Shown here: positions 1 to 6,212 of the stretch, one piece after another
How the letters are laid out: each line of letters opens with the position of its first letter
Position numbering within the stretch: the stretch's first letter is position 1
NCBI GenBank assembly: GCA_016928125.1
Contig: JAFGLK010000201.1
Location: 1 to 7,533 of the forward strand
Reading direction: 5' to 3'
From: Anaerolineae bacterium
GTDB lineage: Bacteria; Chloroflexota; Anaerolineae; UBA1429
DNA length: 7,533 bases
Notes under the pieces: model-generated
The model's database searches: none
What the model was told of the DNA's origin: nothing
What the model saw: the letters and a program-made list of their open reading frames with translations, nothing else
Position numbers and translations under genes: made by a program

Positions 1-1
1 G

Positions 2-610
2 CTAGGACTGAGGCACCTTGCGTCCCTGCACCTGGACCATAAAGTTGACGACAATGTCGGCCAGCGCGTAGTACTTGAGCTCGAAAAACAGCTCGGCGCC
101 GACGTCAAAGACGCCCCTCGGCACCAGATATGGGCTCAGCACACCCACGACATTTCCTCCCGGGCCGTAGAGCGTGCCTGAAACCTTGACATGCGTGGCC
201 GCATCTGGCCCGGGATTCCTGATCATCCCGATGACGCTGCACAGCAAACCTGCTCGATCGATCTCGCGGTAGTGACACTTTTCGACGTCGAGTTTCAGAT
301 GGGGCTGCGGCACAGTCGGATCCTCGAAATCGTGCAGGCGATCGTTGACCTCGATCTGGTAGCGACGCCATCCTGGTGGGGGTGACTCGAACACGATGTG
401 GAAAGGAACCCGCGCGCCCGGCGTGATCCACTCCAGCCCGACCAGATCCATCTTCTCGGCCATCATCCCGTCGTTGTCATCCAATAGCCGAAACGTGACC
501 CGCACCCAGCGACGGGTCGTGTCAGTGCGGTTTTCCACCTCTCCCCAAAAGTCCAGCCGTTCGGGGTCATCCATGCTGATGGACAAACTCTGAATCTGGA
601 GATCCGGCAT
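2..610 (-). CDS. Double FxLYD-like beta-sandwich protein, hypothetical
   Basis: A complete gene of 202 residues whose biochemical role is unknown. Two similar halves are visible, at about residues 8-88 and 104-196. Each has the pattern of an FxLYD domain: a 'G.V.N' strand (FWGEVENRTD; CSVIGMIRNPG), a second strand ending in a turn (VRVTFRLLDDNDG; VKVSGTLYGPGG), then a 'P-G...F.I/L' strand (ITPGARVPFHIVF; VPRGVFDVGAELFF). FxLYD domains are Ig-like folds usually found in exported proteins, but no signal peptide or membrane segment is visible here, so this copy may be cytoplasmic. The ATG at 610 is chosen because GAGG lies 6 nt before it. An in-frame ATG at 628 has no ribosome-binding site. The gene follows dnaA by about 150 bp and appears to have its own promoter. 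The family call is moderate; the reading frame is secure. Confidence 0.8.
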   Translation of the reverse strand: MPDLQIQSLSISMDDPERLDFWGEVENRTDTTRRWVRVTFRLLDDNDGMMAEKMDLVGLEWITPGARVPFHIVFESPPPGWRRYQIEVNDRLHDFEDPTVPQPHLKLDVEKCHYREIDRAGLLCSVIGMIRNPGPDAATHVKVSGTLYGPGGNVVGVLSPYLVPRGVFDVGAELFFELKYYALADIVVNFMVQVQGRKVPQS

Positions 611-693
611 GACATACCTCGCTATCATGGCAAGTGGTGCTCGGCCCTGGAGGCCAGCCGCTCGTGGCGCGGATTCGCAGTCGGTTGAGGGCG

Positions 694-704
694 ACTATAC
701 CACA
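694..704 (-). promoter_or_regulatory. Extended -10 promoter for the FxLYD-like gene
   Basis: The minus strand reads TGTGGTATAGT: a 5/6 match to the -10 hexamer preceded by a TGn extension. It lies about 84 bp upstream of the chosen ATG, in the gap after dnaA. No good -35 hexamer is seen at 16-18 bp, as is common for extended -10 promoters. The same 11-mer, differing at one base, precedes the acetyltransferase gene. Confidence 0.55.
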
Positions 705-711
705 AGCGCGG

Positions 712-734
712 CCAAGGCGAAAATGGCACCTTGG
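712..734 (-). other. Stem-loop 30 bp after dnaA, no U-tract
   Basis: Inverted repeat with 8-bp arms and a 7-nt loop. Read as minus-strand RNA (CCAAGGUG, loop, CGCCUUGG) all eight positions pair, counting one U-G wobble; read as plus-strand RNA there is a C-A mismatch. It lies 30 nt past the dnaA stop codon and just upstream of the next promoter. No run of U follows, so it is not a canonical intrinsic terminator; it may stabilise the dnaA 3' end or do nothing. The dnaA stop itself sits in a 12-bp palindrome (760-771). Confidence 0.4.
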
Positions 735-763
735 ACCGTCTGGTGATATCCGAGATCGTGCGG

Positions 764-2152
764 CTAGCCGCGCTGAGCGCTGGAGCTGTGAGTAGGGGTT
801 ACGCTGCGCTGGCCTGAGGAGAGCTTGGTTTTGAGCTCGAGCACCTGGTGGCGCATCTCATCGCTCTTTTCAAACAGCGCGCTGATCTTGTCACAGCCGT
901 GCATGATCGTGGTGTGGTCGCGTCCGCCCAGCGCGTCTCCAATCTGCGGCAGAGACATGTCCGTCAGATCGCGAGCCAGATACATGCAGATCTGGCGGGG
1001 CCGTGCAATGTGGCGGTGACGTCTGGGGCCCACGAGATCATCGACGCGCAGCTCAAAATAGGCCGCCACTTCCTGGAGAATGTGCTCTATGCTGATCTTG
1101 GTCGGCACGCCGGCCAGTTCGCCCAGAGCCTTCTCAGCGGTCTGCACGTTCATTGGCAGGCCCATCATATGCGAGAGGGCCAGCACACGGTTGAGCGCGC
1201 CCTCGAGCTCGCGGATATTGCTCGGGATCTGTTGAGCAATGAACTCCAACACCGTGCTGGGGAGGACCACGAGACGGGTTTCGGCTTTGGCCTGCAAGAT
1301 GGCCATGCGTGTCTCCAGGTCTGGCGGCTGGATATCGGCGGTCAGGCCCCACTCAAAGCGCGACCGCAGCCGCTCCTCCAGCCCCACAAATGCCTTGGGG
1401 GACCGATCGCTTGAGAGCACGATCTGGCGATTGTCGTGATACAGGTTGTTGAAGGTGTGAAAGAACTCTTCCTGAGTGCGTTCCTTGCTGATCAAGAACT
1501 GGGTATCATCGAGCAACAATACATCGATCGTGCGATATTTGGCTCGGAACTCCTCGGTGGTGCGACTGCGGATGGAGTTGATCATCTCGTTGGCAAAGGT
1601 CTCAGCCGGGACGTAGAGTACCCGCCTGCCAGAGGCCAGGGCGTGGTTGCCGATGGCATGCAAGAGATGGGTCTTGCCCAAGCCTACGCCGCCATAGACG
1701 AAAAGGGGATTGTAGGCCATGCCCGGGTCCTCTGCCACAGCCAGGCAACCCGCATGCGCCAGCCGATTAGACTGGCCCACAATGAACGTGCCAAAGGTAT
1801 ACTTGGGATTGAGGTGTGCCTCGCCACGATCCATCGGCCGAAACAGGCTTGCTTCCGGCACCAAGCTATCGTCCAGGGCCGGTTCGAGGCTTGGTTCTCC
1901 TCGGTGGTTGCGCCCTACCACAAAGCGCACCTGAACCGTCTGATGGGCGATCGAGCTCACCACGCGATGAATGTCTCGATAGAGCCGATGCTCTAGCCAG
2001 TCCTTGGCGTAAGCTGACCGGACCGCCACGACTAGAACGCCATCCTCGAGCGATACGGCGTCCGTATCTTTGACCCACGTTTCGAAATTGGAGCGAGAGA
2101 GCTGCATCTCGAGCTGCCCAAGAGCTGCGCGCCAAAGCTGCTGTGCATCCAT
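764..2152 (-). CDS. dnaA: Chromosomal replication initiator protein DnaA
   Basis: DnaA is the AAA+ ATPase that binds DnaA boxes at oriC and opens the origin. All four domains are present in 462 residues, a usual length. Domain I is at about 1-80 (with SNFETWVKDT at 21-30) and is followed by a short, variable domain II. The AAA+ domain III spans roughly 111-345, with Walker A GGVGLGKT (154-161), Walker B LLLDD (212-216), sensor I around IVLSSDRSP, the arginine-rich segment LEERLRSRFEWGL, and the sensor II helix SNIRELEGALNR (311-322). Domain IV carries the DNA-binding signature GGRDHTTIMHG (409-419). The last 20 or so residues are a Ser/Thr-rich tail. The ATG at 2152 is chosen because a GGGGGAG ribosome-binding site ends 6 nt before it; the frame stays open to an ATG at 2188 without support. 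dnaN is not adjacent: the next gene downstream is the FxLYD-like gene. Confidence 0.98.
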   Translation of the reverse strand: MDAQQLWRAALGQLEMQLSRSNFETWVKDTDAVSLEDGVLVVAVRSAYAKDWLEHRLYRDIHRVVSSIAHQTVQVRFVVGRNHRGEPSLEPALDDSLVPEASLFRPMDRGEAHLNPKYTFGTFIVGQSNRLAHAGCLAVAEDPGMAYNPLFVYGGVGLGKTHLLHAIGNHALASGRRVLYVPAETFANEMINSIRSRTTEEFRAKYRTIDVLLLDDTQFLISKERTQEEFFHTFNNLYHDNRQIVLSSDRSPKAFVGLEERLRSRFEWGLTADIQPPDLETRMAILQAKAETRLVVLPSTVLEFIAQQIPSNIRELEGALNRVLALSHMMGLPMNVQTAEKALGELAGVPTKISIEHILQEVAAYFELRVDDLVGPRRHRHIARPRQICMYLARDLTDMSLPQIGDALGGRDHTTIMHGCDKISALFEKSDEMRHQVLELKTKLSSGQRSVTPTHSSSAQRG

Positions 2153-2213
2153 ACACGACTCCCCCCAAAGCAAAACGCCACGCCCCAACCAGGCCGTTCT
2201 GAGGGCGCAAGAA

Positions 2214-2222
2214 ACTATAGCA
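2214..2222 (-). promoter_or_regulatory. Extended -10 promoter for dnaA
   Basis: The minus strand reads TGCTATAGT, a 5/6 -10 hexamer with a TGn extension, placing the likely transcription start about 55 nt before the dnaA ATG. No convincing -35 is present at the expected distance. It resembles the elements at 694-704, 4868-4878 and 6230-6240. Confidence 0.5.
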
Positions 2223-2734
2223 CGAGGGCTCGACCTCGCGGTCGGGAAAGCTATGCGACTGTGGCCCTACAACTGGTAGTATTGGGTCGCCACCGGATGA
2301 CCGATCTCCCTGACCCTTGTCGCCGACAGCTCATAGCAGGGGGCGGGCCCACACAGCGTCTCGAGGTGGAGACAGCTCTGCCAGACAAGGCCCTTGGAGG
2401 ATACATCACCCCCGCCAAGACCATCCGGCGGCGAGATCACCAAACTGGCTTCCGAAGGCATGAACCGGCGGTGTTCCGACAACCTATGCCATTCTACCAT
2501 CCCAACGAGGATTCCGCAAGACCCTCGCGGCGGACGCAACGCATCGGCTGAGATCAAGGGCTGAACCTCACTACATGTAGGCGTCTAGACGGCTTGGATG
2601 CCCACAGGTTGTGGTCGCGCGCAGGCGCGCGCATCGCCAAAACCAGGAAAACCTACCTACACCGGCGAGCTCAGCAGAGAGTCTTGCAGATTATGGGCAA
2701 GTTGCGCGCGGTCGGGCAGGCTGTTGCTCTGCCG
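2223..2734. other. Gene-free stretch upstream of dnaA
   Basis: About 510 bp lie between the dnaA promoter and the stop codon of the Pro/Thr-linker gene. Two overlapping 96-codon open frames on opposite strands (near 2261-2557) have no ribosome-binding site and no recognisable protein character, so neither is called. A position just upstream of dnaA is where many bacteria keep oriC, but I found no close match to TTATNCACA on either strand and no AT-rich tract. The best near-match is TTATGGGCA at 2691-2699, with two mismatches. The notable content is a palindrome cluster at 2571-2631. Confidence 0.6.
2571..2631. repeat. Cluster of four short palindromes
   Basis: Four symmetric elements lie head to tail: CTACATGTAG (2571-2580) and CGTCTAGACG (2582-2591), both perfect 10-bp palindromes one base apart; CCACA-GGT-TGTGG (2602-2614); and CGCGCGC-AG-GCGCGCG (2616-2631). 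They lie 104-164 bp past the stop of the minus-strand Pro/Thr-linker gene and more than 400 bp upstream of dnaA. No T-tract follows the GC hairpin on either strand, so it is not a canonical terminator. Confidence 0.6.
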
Positions 2735-3928
2735 CTAGCGCTGGCGCAGGTCCACATGCCACCACTGGCGGCTCTGAGCTGTCCAATAGCGACTGGCCCC
2801 CACCAGCGTCACTTCCCGATCATCGATGAAGAGCCTCACGATCCGCACAACCTGCCAAGGCGAGACATAGATCTCGTACCAGCCATCCACGTTGGTGGGC
2901 TGGGGATTGCGGAACTCGTCGGAGCTGCTGTACTCGCCGTTGATGGTCACACCCACACTGGCGCGGCCGTTGGCAATGATGTTGCCATCCCGGTCAAAGA
3001 CCTGCCCCTTGACCACTGGATTGCTCACCGTGATGTCGCGAACCCCGTTGTCCACCAGATCGAACACAATGGCCGAGTCAGGCGTGGTGGTCGGTGTCGG
3101 CTGCGCGGTGGCCGTCTCGGCAGCCCATCGCGTGACCTCCACCACCGCCGGATCATCGGTGAAGGGCCCCAACCCTTCGCGGATGTCCACGTACCACCAC
3201 TCGCGATCTTGGGCATACCAGACGGGTGAGGTATCGTCCAAGGCCACTTCCTCGCCGTCCAAAAAGAACTTGACGATGCGCACATCCTGCCCCGGTGAGA
3301 CATAGATCTCGTACCAGCCCTCCACGTTGGTGGGCTGGGGATTTCGGAACCACTCGGTGTCACGGTAGATGCCATTGATGCTCACCCCAACGCTGGCCCG
3401 TCCATCGGTGATCAGCCGTCCCTGCGCGTCGCGCACCTGGCCCTTGAGCACCGGCTGACGAACCGTCATCAGGCGGATGCCCTTGTTCACCAGCGAGTAG
3501 ACCATCGTGGGCGTGGCGGTGGGGCGTGGCGTGGGCGTATCCGTAGGCGTCCACGTCATCGTGGGTGTGGGGATCTCTGTATTCGTGGGCGTTGCTGAGG
3601 GCGTCAATGTGATGGTCGGGGATGGGGAGGGTGTGAGAGAGGGCTTGGGCAGCGGAGTGAAGGTGGGCACCGTCGTTGCCAAAGGCTGTGGGTATGCAGA
3701 CCGCGCAGGGCCAAGATTCGGCGCAGGTGTGTCGGATGGGCGATGGAGAGATAGCGCGAGTTGACTGGGAATAGGCGTAGCGGCAAAGAGCGTTTGGAAG
3801 GCTGGCGCCAACGTCGGCGTGGGGGATGGGTTAGTCGGCCCACACTGAGCCGCCAGCAACACCCAGAACGCCAGGCCAAGGCCGGCCAGCGCTTTCTGCA
3901 CCCAGCGGCGCGATGTCGTATCGAGCAT
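2735..3928 (-). CDS. Secreted Pro/Thr-linker protein with two tandem C-terminal domains
   Basis: Function unknown; probably exported and displayed at the cell surface. In 397 residues it has a basic start, a hydrophobic core (ALAGLGLAFWVLLAA, about 13-27) and a cysteine at 29. The sequence before it, AAQC, is not a good lipobox because Gln sits where Gly/Ala/Ser is expected, so lipidation is uncertain. A linker rich in Pro and Thr runs from about 31 to 142. Two similar domains follow (about 143-252 and 288-397), each with a V/I-strand start, GRASVGV.ING, FRNPQPTNV-E/D-GWYEIYVS and a Trp-rich end. A short PTPTTTP linker separates them. The ATG at 3928 gives the best-shaped signal peptide and follows a purine-rich stretch; ATG 3952 and TTG 3973 are in-frame alternatives. 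It starts 60 bp after the acetyltransferase stop, suggesting co-transcription. I recognise no named family for the domains. Confidence 0.85.
   Translation of the reverse strand: MLDTTSRRWVQKALAGLGLAFWVLLAAQCGPTNPSPTPTLAPAFQTLFAATPIPSQLALSLHRPSDTPAPNLGPARSAYPQPLATTVPTFTPLPKPSLTPSPSPTITLTPSATPTNTEIPTPTMTWTPTDTPTPRPTATPTMVYSLVNKGIRLMTVRQPVLKGQVRDAQGRLITDGRASVGVSINGIYRDTEWFRNPQPTNVEGWYEIYVSPGQDVRIVKFFLDGEEVALDDTSPVWYAQDREWWYVDIREGLGPFTDDPAVVEVTRWAAETATAQPTPTTTPDSAIVFDLVDNGVRDITVSNPVVKGQVFDRDGNIIANGRASVGVTINGEYSSSDEFRNPQPTNVDGWYEIYVSPWQVVRIVRLFIDDREVTLVGASRYWTAQSRQWWHVDLRQR
2862..2915 (-). repeat. 54-bp direct repeat, copy in second C-terminal domain
   Basis: Matches 3297-3350 at 52 of 54 bases, 435 bp (145 codons) away, inside the Pro/Thr-linker gene. 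It encodes the FRNPQPTNVDGWYEIYVS core of the second domain. Confidence 0.9.
3297..3350 (-). repeat. 54-bp direct repeat, copy in first C-terminal domain
   Basis: Partner of 2862-2915. The two differences are one Arg synonymous change and one Glu/Asp change, while the DNA on either side has diverged much more. Confidence 0.9.
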
Positions 3929-3988
3929 GACCCCGTCTCTCTCCAGCCGCATCTCGGGATCCGCGAGGGCCAACAGGCAGTTGCCAGG

Positions 3989-4828
3989 TCAGGTCAGATC
4001 GGCGATCCACCTGTAGGTGATGAACACATAACCCAGGGCGCTCAGCATCTGCACCAGCTCTGTACGATTGCCTTGGGCCGAATAGCCGGGCATGCGACCC
4101 CGGCCAAAGATGTCGTGGGTGGCCTCAGAGAGCAGACTATGCGCGTTTCCACGGCGCCGGTGTTCCTGATCCACAAACATCATCGAGACCTCGTCGCACA
4201 TCCGGGTCAACGGACGAACGGTGAGCACGCCGGTGATCTCGCCCTCCCACTCGGTGACATAGACGTCCACAGGCAGTCCCTGAGCCATGAGCTCGAAATC
4301 GCGCACACCCGCTCCACTGCCACCAAGGCCGGGCCAGATGAGCGGCTCGCGAGGGTGGCGCTGGATGAAATCTTGCCACATCGGGCGGTCCGCCGCCATC
4401 AGCGTGCGCACCGGTCGCGTGATGCGCGGGGTTAGCTCATCCTCCGTGACCGTGTATTCACCGTTGCGCTGCCAACGCTCGGGCTCGCTGATATCCAGCG
4501 CTTGGGTGAGAAGCCCTTTGAGGTCGGCACTGGTCGTGATCGCGCATTTCGGCGCGAGCTCCCGACACCAGGCCGTCAGTTCGGCCCGCTGCGAGGCGGC
4601 CACGGCCCCCTCGAGCTGAAGGACTTGGCCGCTCACGCAAGCGAGCACTGAGATAGACTCGCACGCATCGGCAAAGAACGCAGCCGGCCCGCCGAGGACG
4701 CCAGCCGCCAGCATGGCCTCGTCCAATTCGGGGCAGGGCGAATCGGCCTGGTGCAGGATGTGTCGGTAGCGCACGGGCTCCTCCCGGCAGAACTCCCGCA
4801 CTCGATCGAGATCAACACACTGGATCAT
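3989..4828 (-). CDS. GNAT family N-acetyltransferase
   Basis: A probable acetyl-CoA-dependent N-acetyltransferase of 279 residues; the substrate cannot be told. The C-terminal half (about 125-279) has the GNAT order: VYVTEWEGEITGVLTVRPL (189-207), strand EVSMMFVD (213-220), the acetyl-CoA pyrophosphate loop QEHRRRGNA (221-229, fitting R/Q-x-x-G-x-G/A), a following helix, then the late segment SAQGNRTELVQMLSALGYV, where GNAT proteins usually have 'N..a..l...lGF'. The N-terminal 120 residues begin VREFCREEPVRYRHIL, which recalls the degenerate N-terminal GNAT-like domain of two-domain family members; that is inference. The frame is open far upstream to 5518, but ATG 4828 has AAAGGGG 5 nt before it and a promoter 40 bp upstream. 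Probably the first gene of a two-gene transcript with the Pro/Thr-linker protein. Confidence 0.87.
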   Translation of the reverse strand: MIQCVDLDRVREFCREEPVRYRHILHQADSPCPELDEAMLAAGVLGGPAAFFADACESISVLACVSGQVLQLEGAVAASQRAELTAWCRELAPKCAITTSADLKGLLTQALDISEPERWQRNGEYTVTEDELTPRITRPVRTLMAADRPMWQDFIQRHPREPLIWPGLGGSGAGVRDFELMAQGLPVDVYVTEWEGEITGVLTVRPLTRMCDEVSMMFVDQEHRRRGNAHSLLSEATHDIFGRGRMPGYSAQGNRTELVQMLSALGYVFITYRWIADLT

Positions 4829-4867
4829 GGCTACCCCTTTGTCGCTGCCGCAGTTGCGCGTGGCCCC

Positions 4868-4878
4868 ATTATACCACA
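4868..4878 (-). promoter_or_regulatory. Extended -10 promoter for the acetyltransferase gene
   Basis: The minus strand reads TGTGGTATAAT, a perfect -10 hexamer with TGTGn extension, giving a predicted start of transcription about 33 nt before the ATG at 4828. There is no clear -35. Its position supports the 4828 start over the longer open frame that passes through it. Confidence 0.7.
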
Positions 4879-5484
4879 CCCAAGCTCTGGGCACGATGGG
4901 CAAAGCGGGAGCGTCACGCATTGGGGACACTCTCCAGGGATCGGCACAGAGCAGCCATAGGCTGTGAGAGGAGACCTGATCTGATCGCCCCAGAGGATGG
5001 CGCGCTGATGAGGGCCGCGCGTCTGTCCTGCGACTCAGAGCGAGCGCCACATAGCCCCACAGCAAGAGACGTTCACCCATGCGCCCTACGCGGTGGGTCA
5101 GCACCCACTCCGGTTGGCAAGCCACCCTTGGCAGCAGAACGCCGATGCCCTGCCAGAGCCAGACCAGCCAAGGCCAGAGGGCCATCCCTATTGGCCCCCT
5201 TCGGCCACTTGCCAACCAGAGGGCAGCCAGGATCACTCTCCGCAGGAACGGCATGGGCCAGCTTTCGCCAAGATACCGACCAGCGGCAGTCAGGCACACG
5301 GACGGCCCGGCCCGGCCCTCCTGGCCACGACGGGCTGCCGTCGCATCCGCGTAGGCTGTAGGCGGCCAGATCATCCAGCCCGCAACGCTCCCACTTGCCC
5401 AACACACGACCAAAACGGGAGCCTCGCACGCGCAGCGGCTGATGATCTGAGAAGAGGCAGCCAAGGCACCGGTCCCTCGGCGCG
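4879..5484. other. Gene-poor stretch between acetyltransferase promoter and RRM terminator
   Basis: No gene is called in these 606 bp. The reading frame of the acetyltransferase stays open through all of it on the minus strand. Between about 5254 and 5000 it reads like a small membrane protein: MPFLRRVILAALWLASG, then a Trp/Leu-rich segment (GMALWPWLVWLWQGIGVLL), then ERLLLWGYVALAL. The possible ATG at 5254 lacks a good ribosome-binding site, and the frame runs into the acetyltransferase promoter without a stop. It may be a chance frame in GC-rich DNA, a decayed gene, or a real N-terminal extension. Overlapping plus-strand frames (such as 5093-5833) are rich in Arg, Pro and Ser and run antisense across the RRM gene. 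Confidence 0.45.
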
Positions 5485-5522
5485 AAAAAGCCGCGTCTCG
5501 CCATACTTTGCGAGACACGGCT
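5485..5522 (-). terminator. Intrinsic terminator of the RRM gene
   Basis: On the minus strand AGCCGUGUCUCGC and GCGAGACGCGGCU form a 13-bp stem (one U-G wobble) around an 8-nt loop, followed at once by five U. It lies 64 bp past the stop of the RRM gene and is the only textbook intrinsic terminator I found in the window. The single wobble pairs only in the minus-strand RNA, which agrees with its assigned direction. Confidence 0.9.
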
Positions 5523-5586
5523 CCATTGTGCGGTCTGACGCAAGCGCAATGAGGGGCGAGCAGCTCTCAGCGCTGCGCTGGCCTCA

Positions 5587-5865
5587 CTACCACCTATCTT
5601 CGCGCGGCGGACGCGAGGGGCGCGGACGCGCCTCATTCACCCTCAGCGTGCGGCCGCCCAGAGACTGGCCATTGAGCTGCTCAATGCAGGCCTGGGCCGC
5701 ATCCTCACTATCCATCTCCACAAACCCGAAACCGCGCGATCGTCCGGTTTCACGATCGGTCACGATGCGCGCCTCAACCACATCCCCGACCTGCGCAAAG
5801 AACTCTGCGAGCTCCGCCTCAGTCGTGCTGTAGGCCAGATTCCCGACGTACAACCTAGTTCCCAT
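5587..5865 (-). CDS. Small single-RRM RNA-binding protein
   Basis: A 92-residue protein that is one RNA recognition motif plus a short basic tail. RNP2 is LYVGNL (5-10) and RNP1 is RGFGFVEM (44-51), both with the aromatic residues that stack on RNA bases (Tyr6, Phe46, Phe48). The tail PRPSRPPREDRW is rich in Arg and Pro. It closely fits the bacterial Rbp family, best known from cyanobacteria, where several members rise in the cold and bind single-stranded RNA; that role here is inference. The ATG is preceded by the strong ribosome-binding site GGGAAGG 5 nt upstream. It is transcribed alone, with a near-consensus promoter about 210 bp upstream and an intrinsic terminator 64 bp downstream, so it can be controlled independently of its neighbours. 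Confidence 0.96.
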   Translation of the reverse strand: MGTRLYVGNLAYSTTEAELAEFFAQVGDVVEARIVTDRETGRSRGFGFVEMDSEDAAQACIEQLNGQSLGGRTLRVNEARPRPSRPPREDRW

Positions 5866-6069
5866 GCTTTCCTTCCCTTGCAGCTTTGTCGCGCTCGGCG
5901 CAACCCCCTGGAGGCCAAGGCTCGGCAGTCAGCCCTGCGCATCCACCGAAAAAGTCCGGCAACTGACAGACCCGAGCTTTCATCAACCCAGCCGCTCGCC
6001 AAGGAAACAGGGAGAAAAAGTCGTATCCGCCAATTCTGCCCACATCCGCAACATCATGATGCGAAATGT
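5866..6069 (-). promoter_or_regulatory. Predicted long 5' leader of the RRM mRNA
   Basis: The promoter at 6076-6104 implies an untranslated leader of roughly 200 nt, long for a 92-codon gene. It holds two copies of GACTTTTTC on the minus strand (plus coordinates 6014-6022 and 5948-5956). It also holds a UUUCCUU segment (6001-6007) complementary to AAGGAAA in the ribosome-binding site (5868-5874). A 24-codon frame opening at two adjacent ATGs near 6060 ends inside the leader but has no ribosome-binding site. Leaders of this kind control cold-shock genes in other bacteria; function here is inferred. Confidence 0.45.
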
Positions 6070-6075
6070 GCGCCC

Positions 6076-6104
6076 ATTATGCAATAGAGATCGAGCCTGG
6101 TCAA
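6076..6104 (-). promoter_or_regulatory. Sigma70-type promoter for the RRM gene
   Basis: On the minus strand TTGACC (6099-6104) and CATAAT (6076-6081) are separated by exactly 17 bp, each a 5/6 match to consensus. This is one of the two best -35/-10 pairs in the window and points towards the RRM gene. It is divergent from the promoter at 6213-6240, with about 108 bp between the two -35 boxes. Confidence 0.7.
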
Positions 6105-6212
6105 GTTGCATACGTGATGCGAGAACGGTGCGAGTAGCGGCTCGAACTGCGTAAGGATGGCGCCGCCTGCCGGATCCGCCACGACTCGATTCAGCAGGCA
6201 ATGCGCCTCGAC

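Noticed and set aside
760..771. 12-bp palindrome GCGGCTAGCCGC over the dnaA stop codon as a terminator or operator
   Set aside because: As RNA it gives only a 4-bp stem with a CTAG loop and no U-tract; probably chance, partly fixed by coding.
848..1996. Plus-strand open frames of about 190 codons antisense to dnaA (848-1414 and 1436-1996)
   Set aside because: They mirror the highly conserved dnaA coding strand and have no ribosome-binding site or recognisable protein features.
2153..2188. Longer DnaA start at 2188
   Set aside because: The extra 12 residues lie before the conserved MDAQQLW-type start, which has a strong GGGGGAG ribosome-binding site.
2261..2557. Two overlapping 96-codon open frames on opposite strands upstream of dnaA
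   Set aside because: No ribosome-binding sites, no domain-like pattern, and each is a mirror of the other in GC-rich DNA.
2616..2631. GC-only hairpin as terminator of the Pro/Thr-linker gene
   Set aside because: No run of T follows on either strand and the loop would be very tight.
2223..2734. oriC next to dnaA
   Set aside because: No close DnaA-box match and no AT-rich tract could be found by eye; the best candidate has two mismatches.
3929..3973. TTG start at 3973 or ATG at 3952 for the Pro/Thr-linker protein
   Set aside because: Both add acidic, hydrophilic residues before the signal peptide. The ATG at 3928 gives a normal signal peptide, though 3952 cannot be excluded.
5073..5833. Long open frames on both strands across the RRM terminator and RRM gene
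   Set aside because: They cross a textbook terminator or run antisense to the RRM gene and are Arg/Pro/Ser-rich, as expected of chance frames.
5986..6060. Upstream peptide of 24 codons in the RRM leader
   Set aside because: It starts with two ATGs but has no ribosome-binding site; mentioned only within the leader entry.
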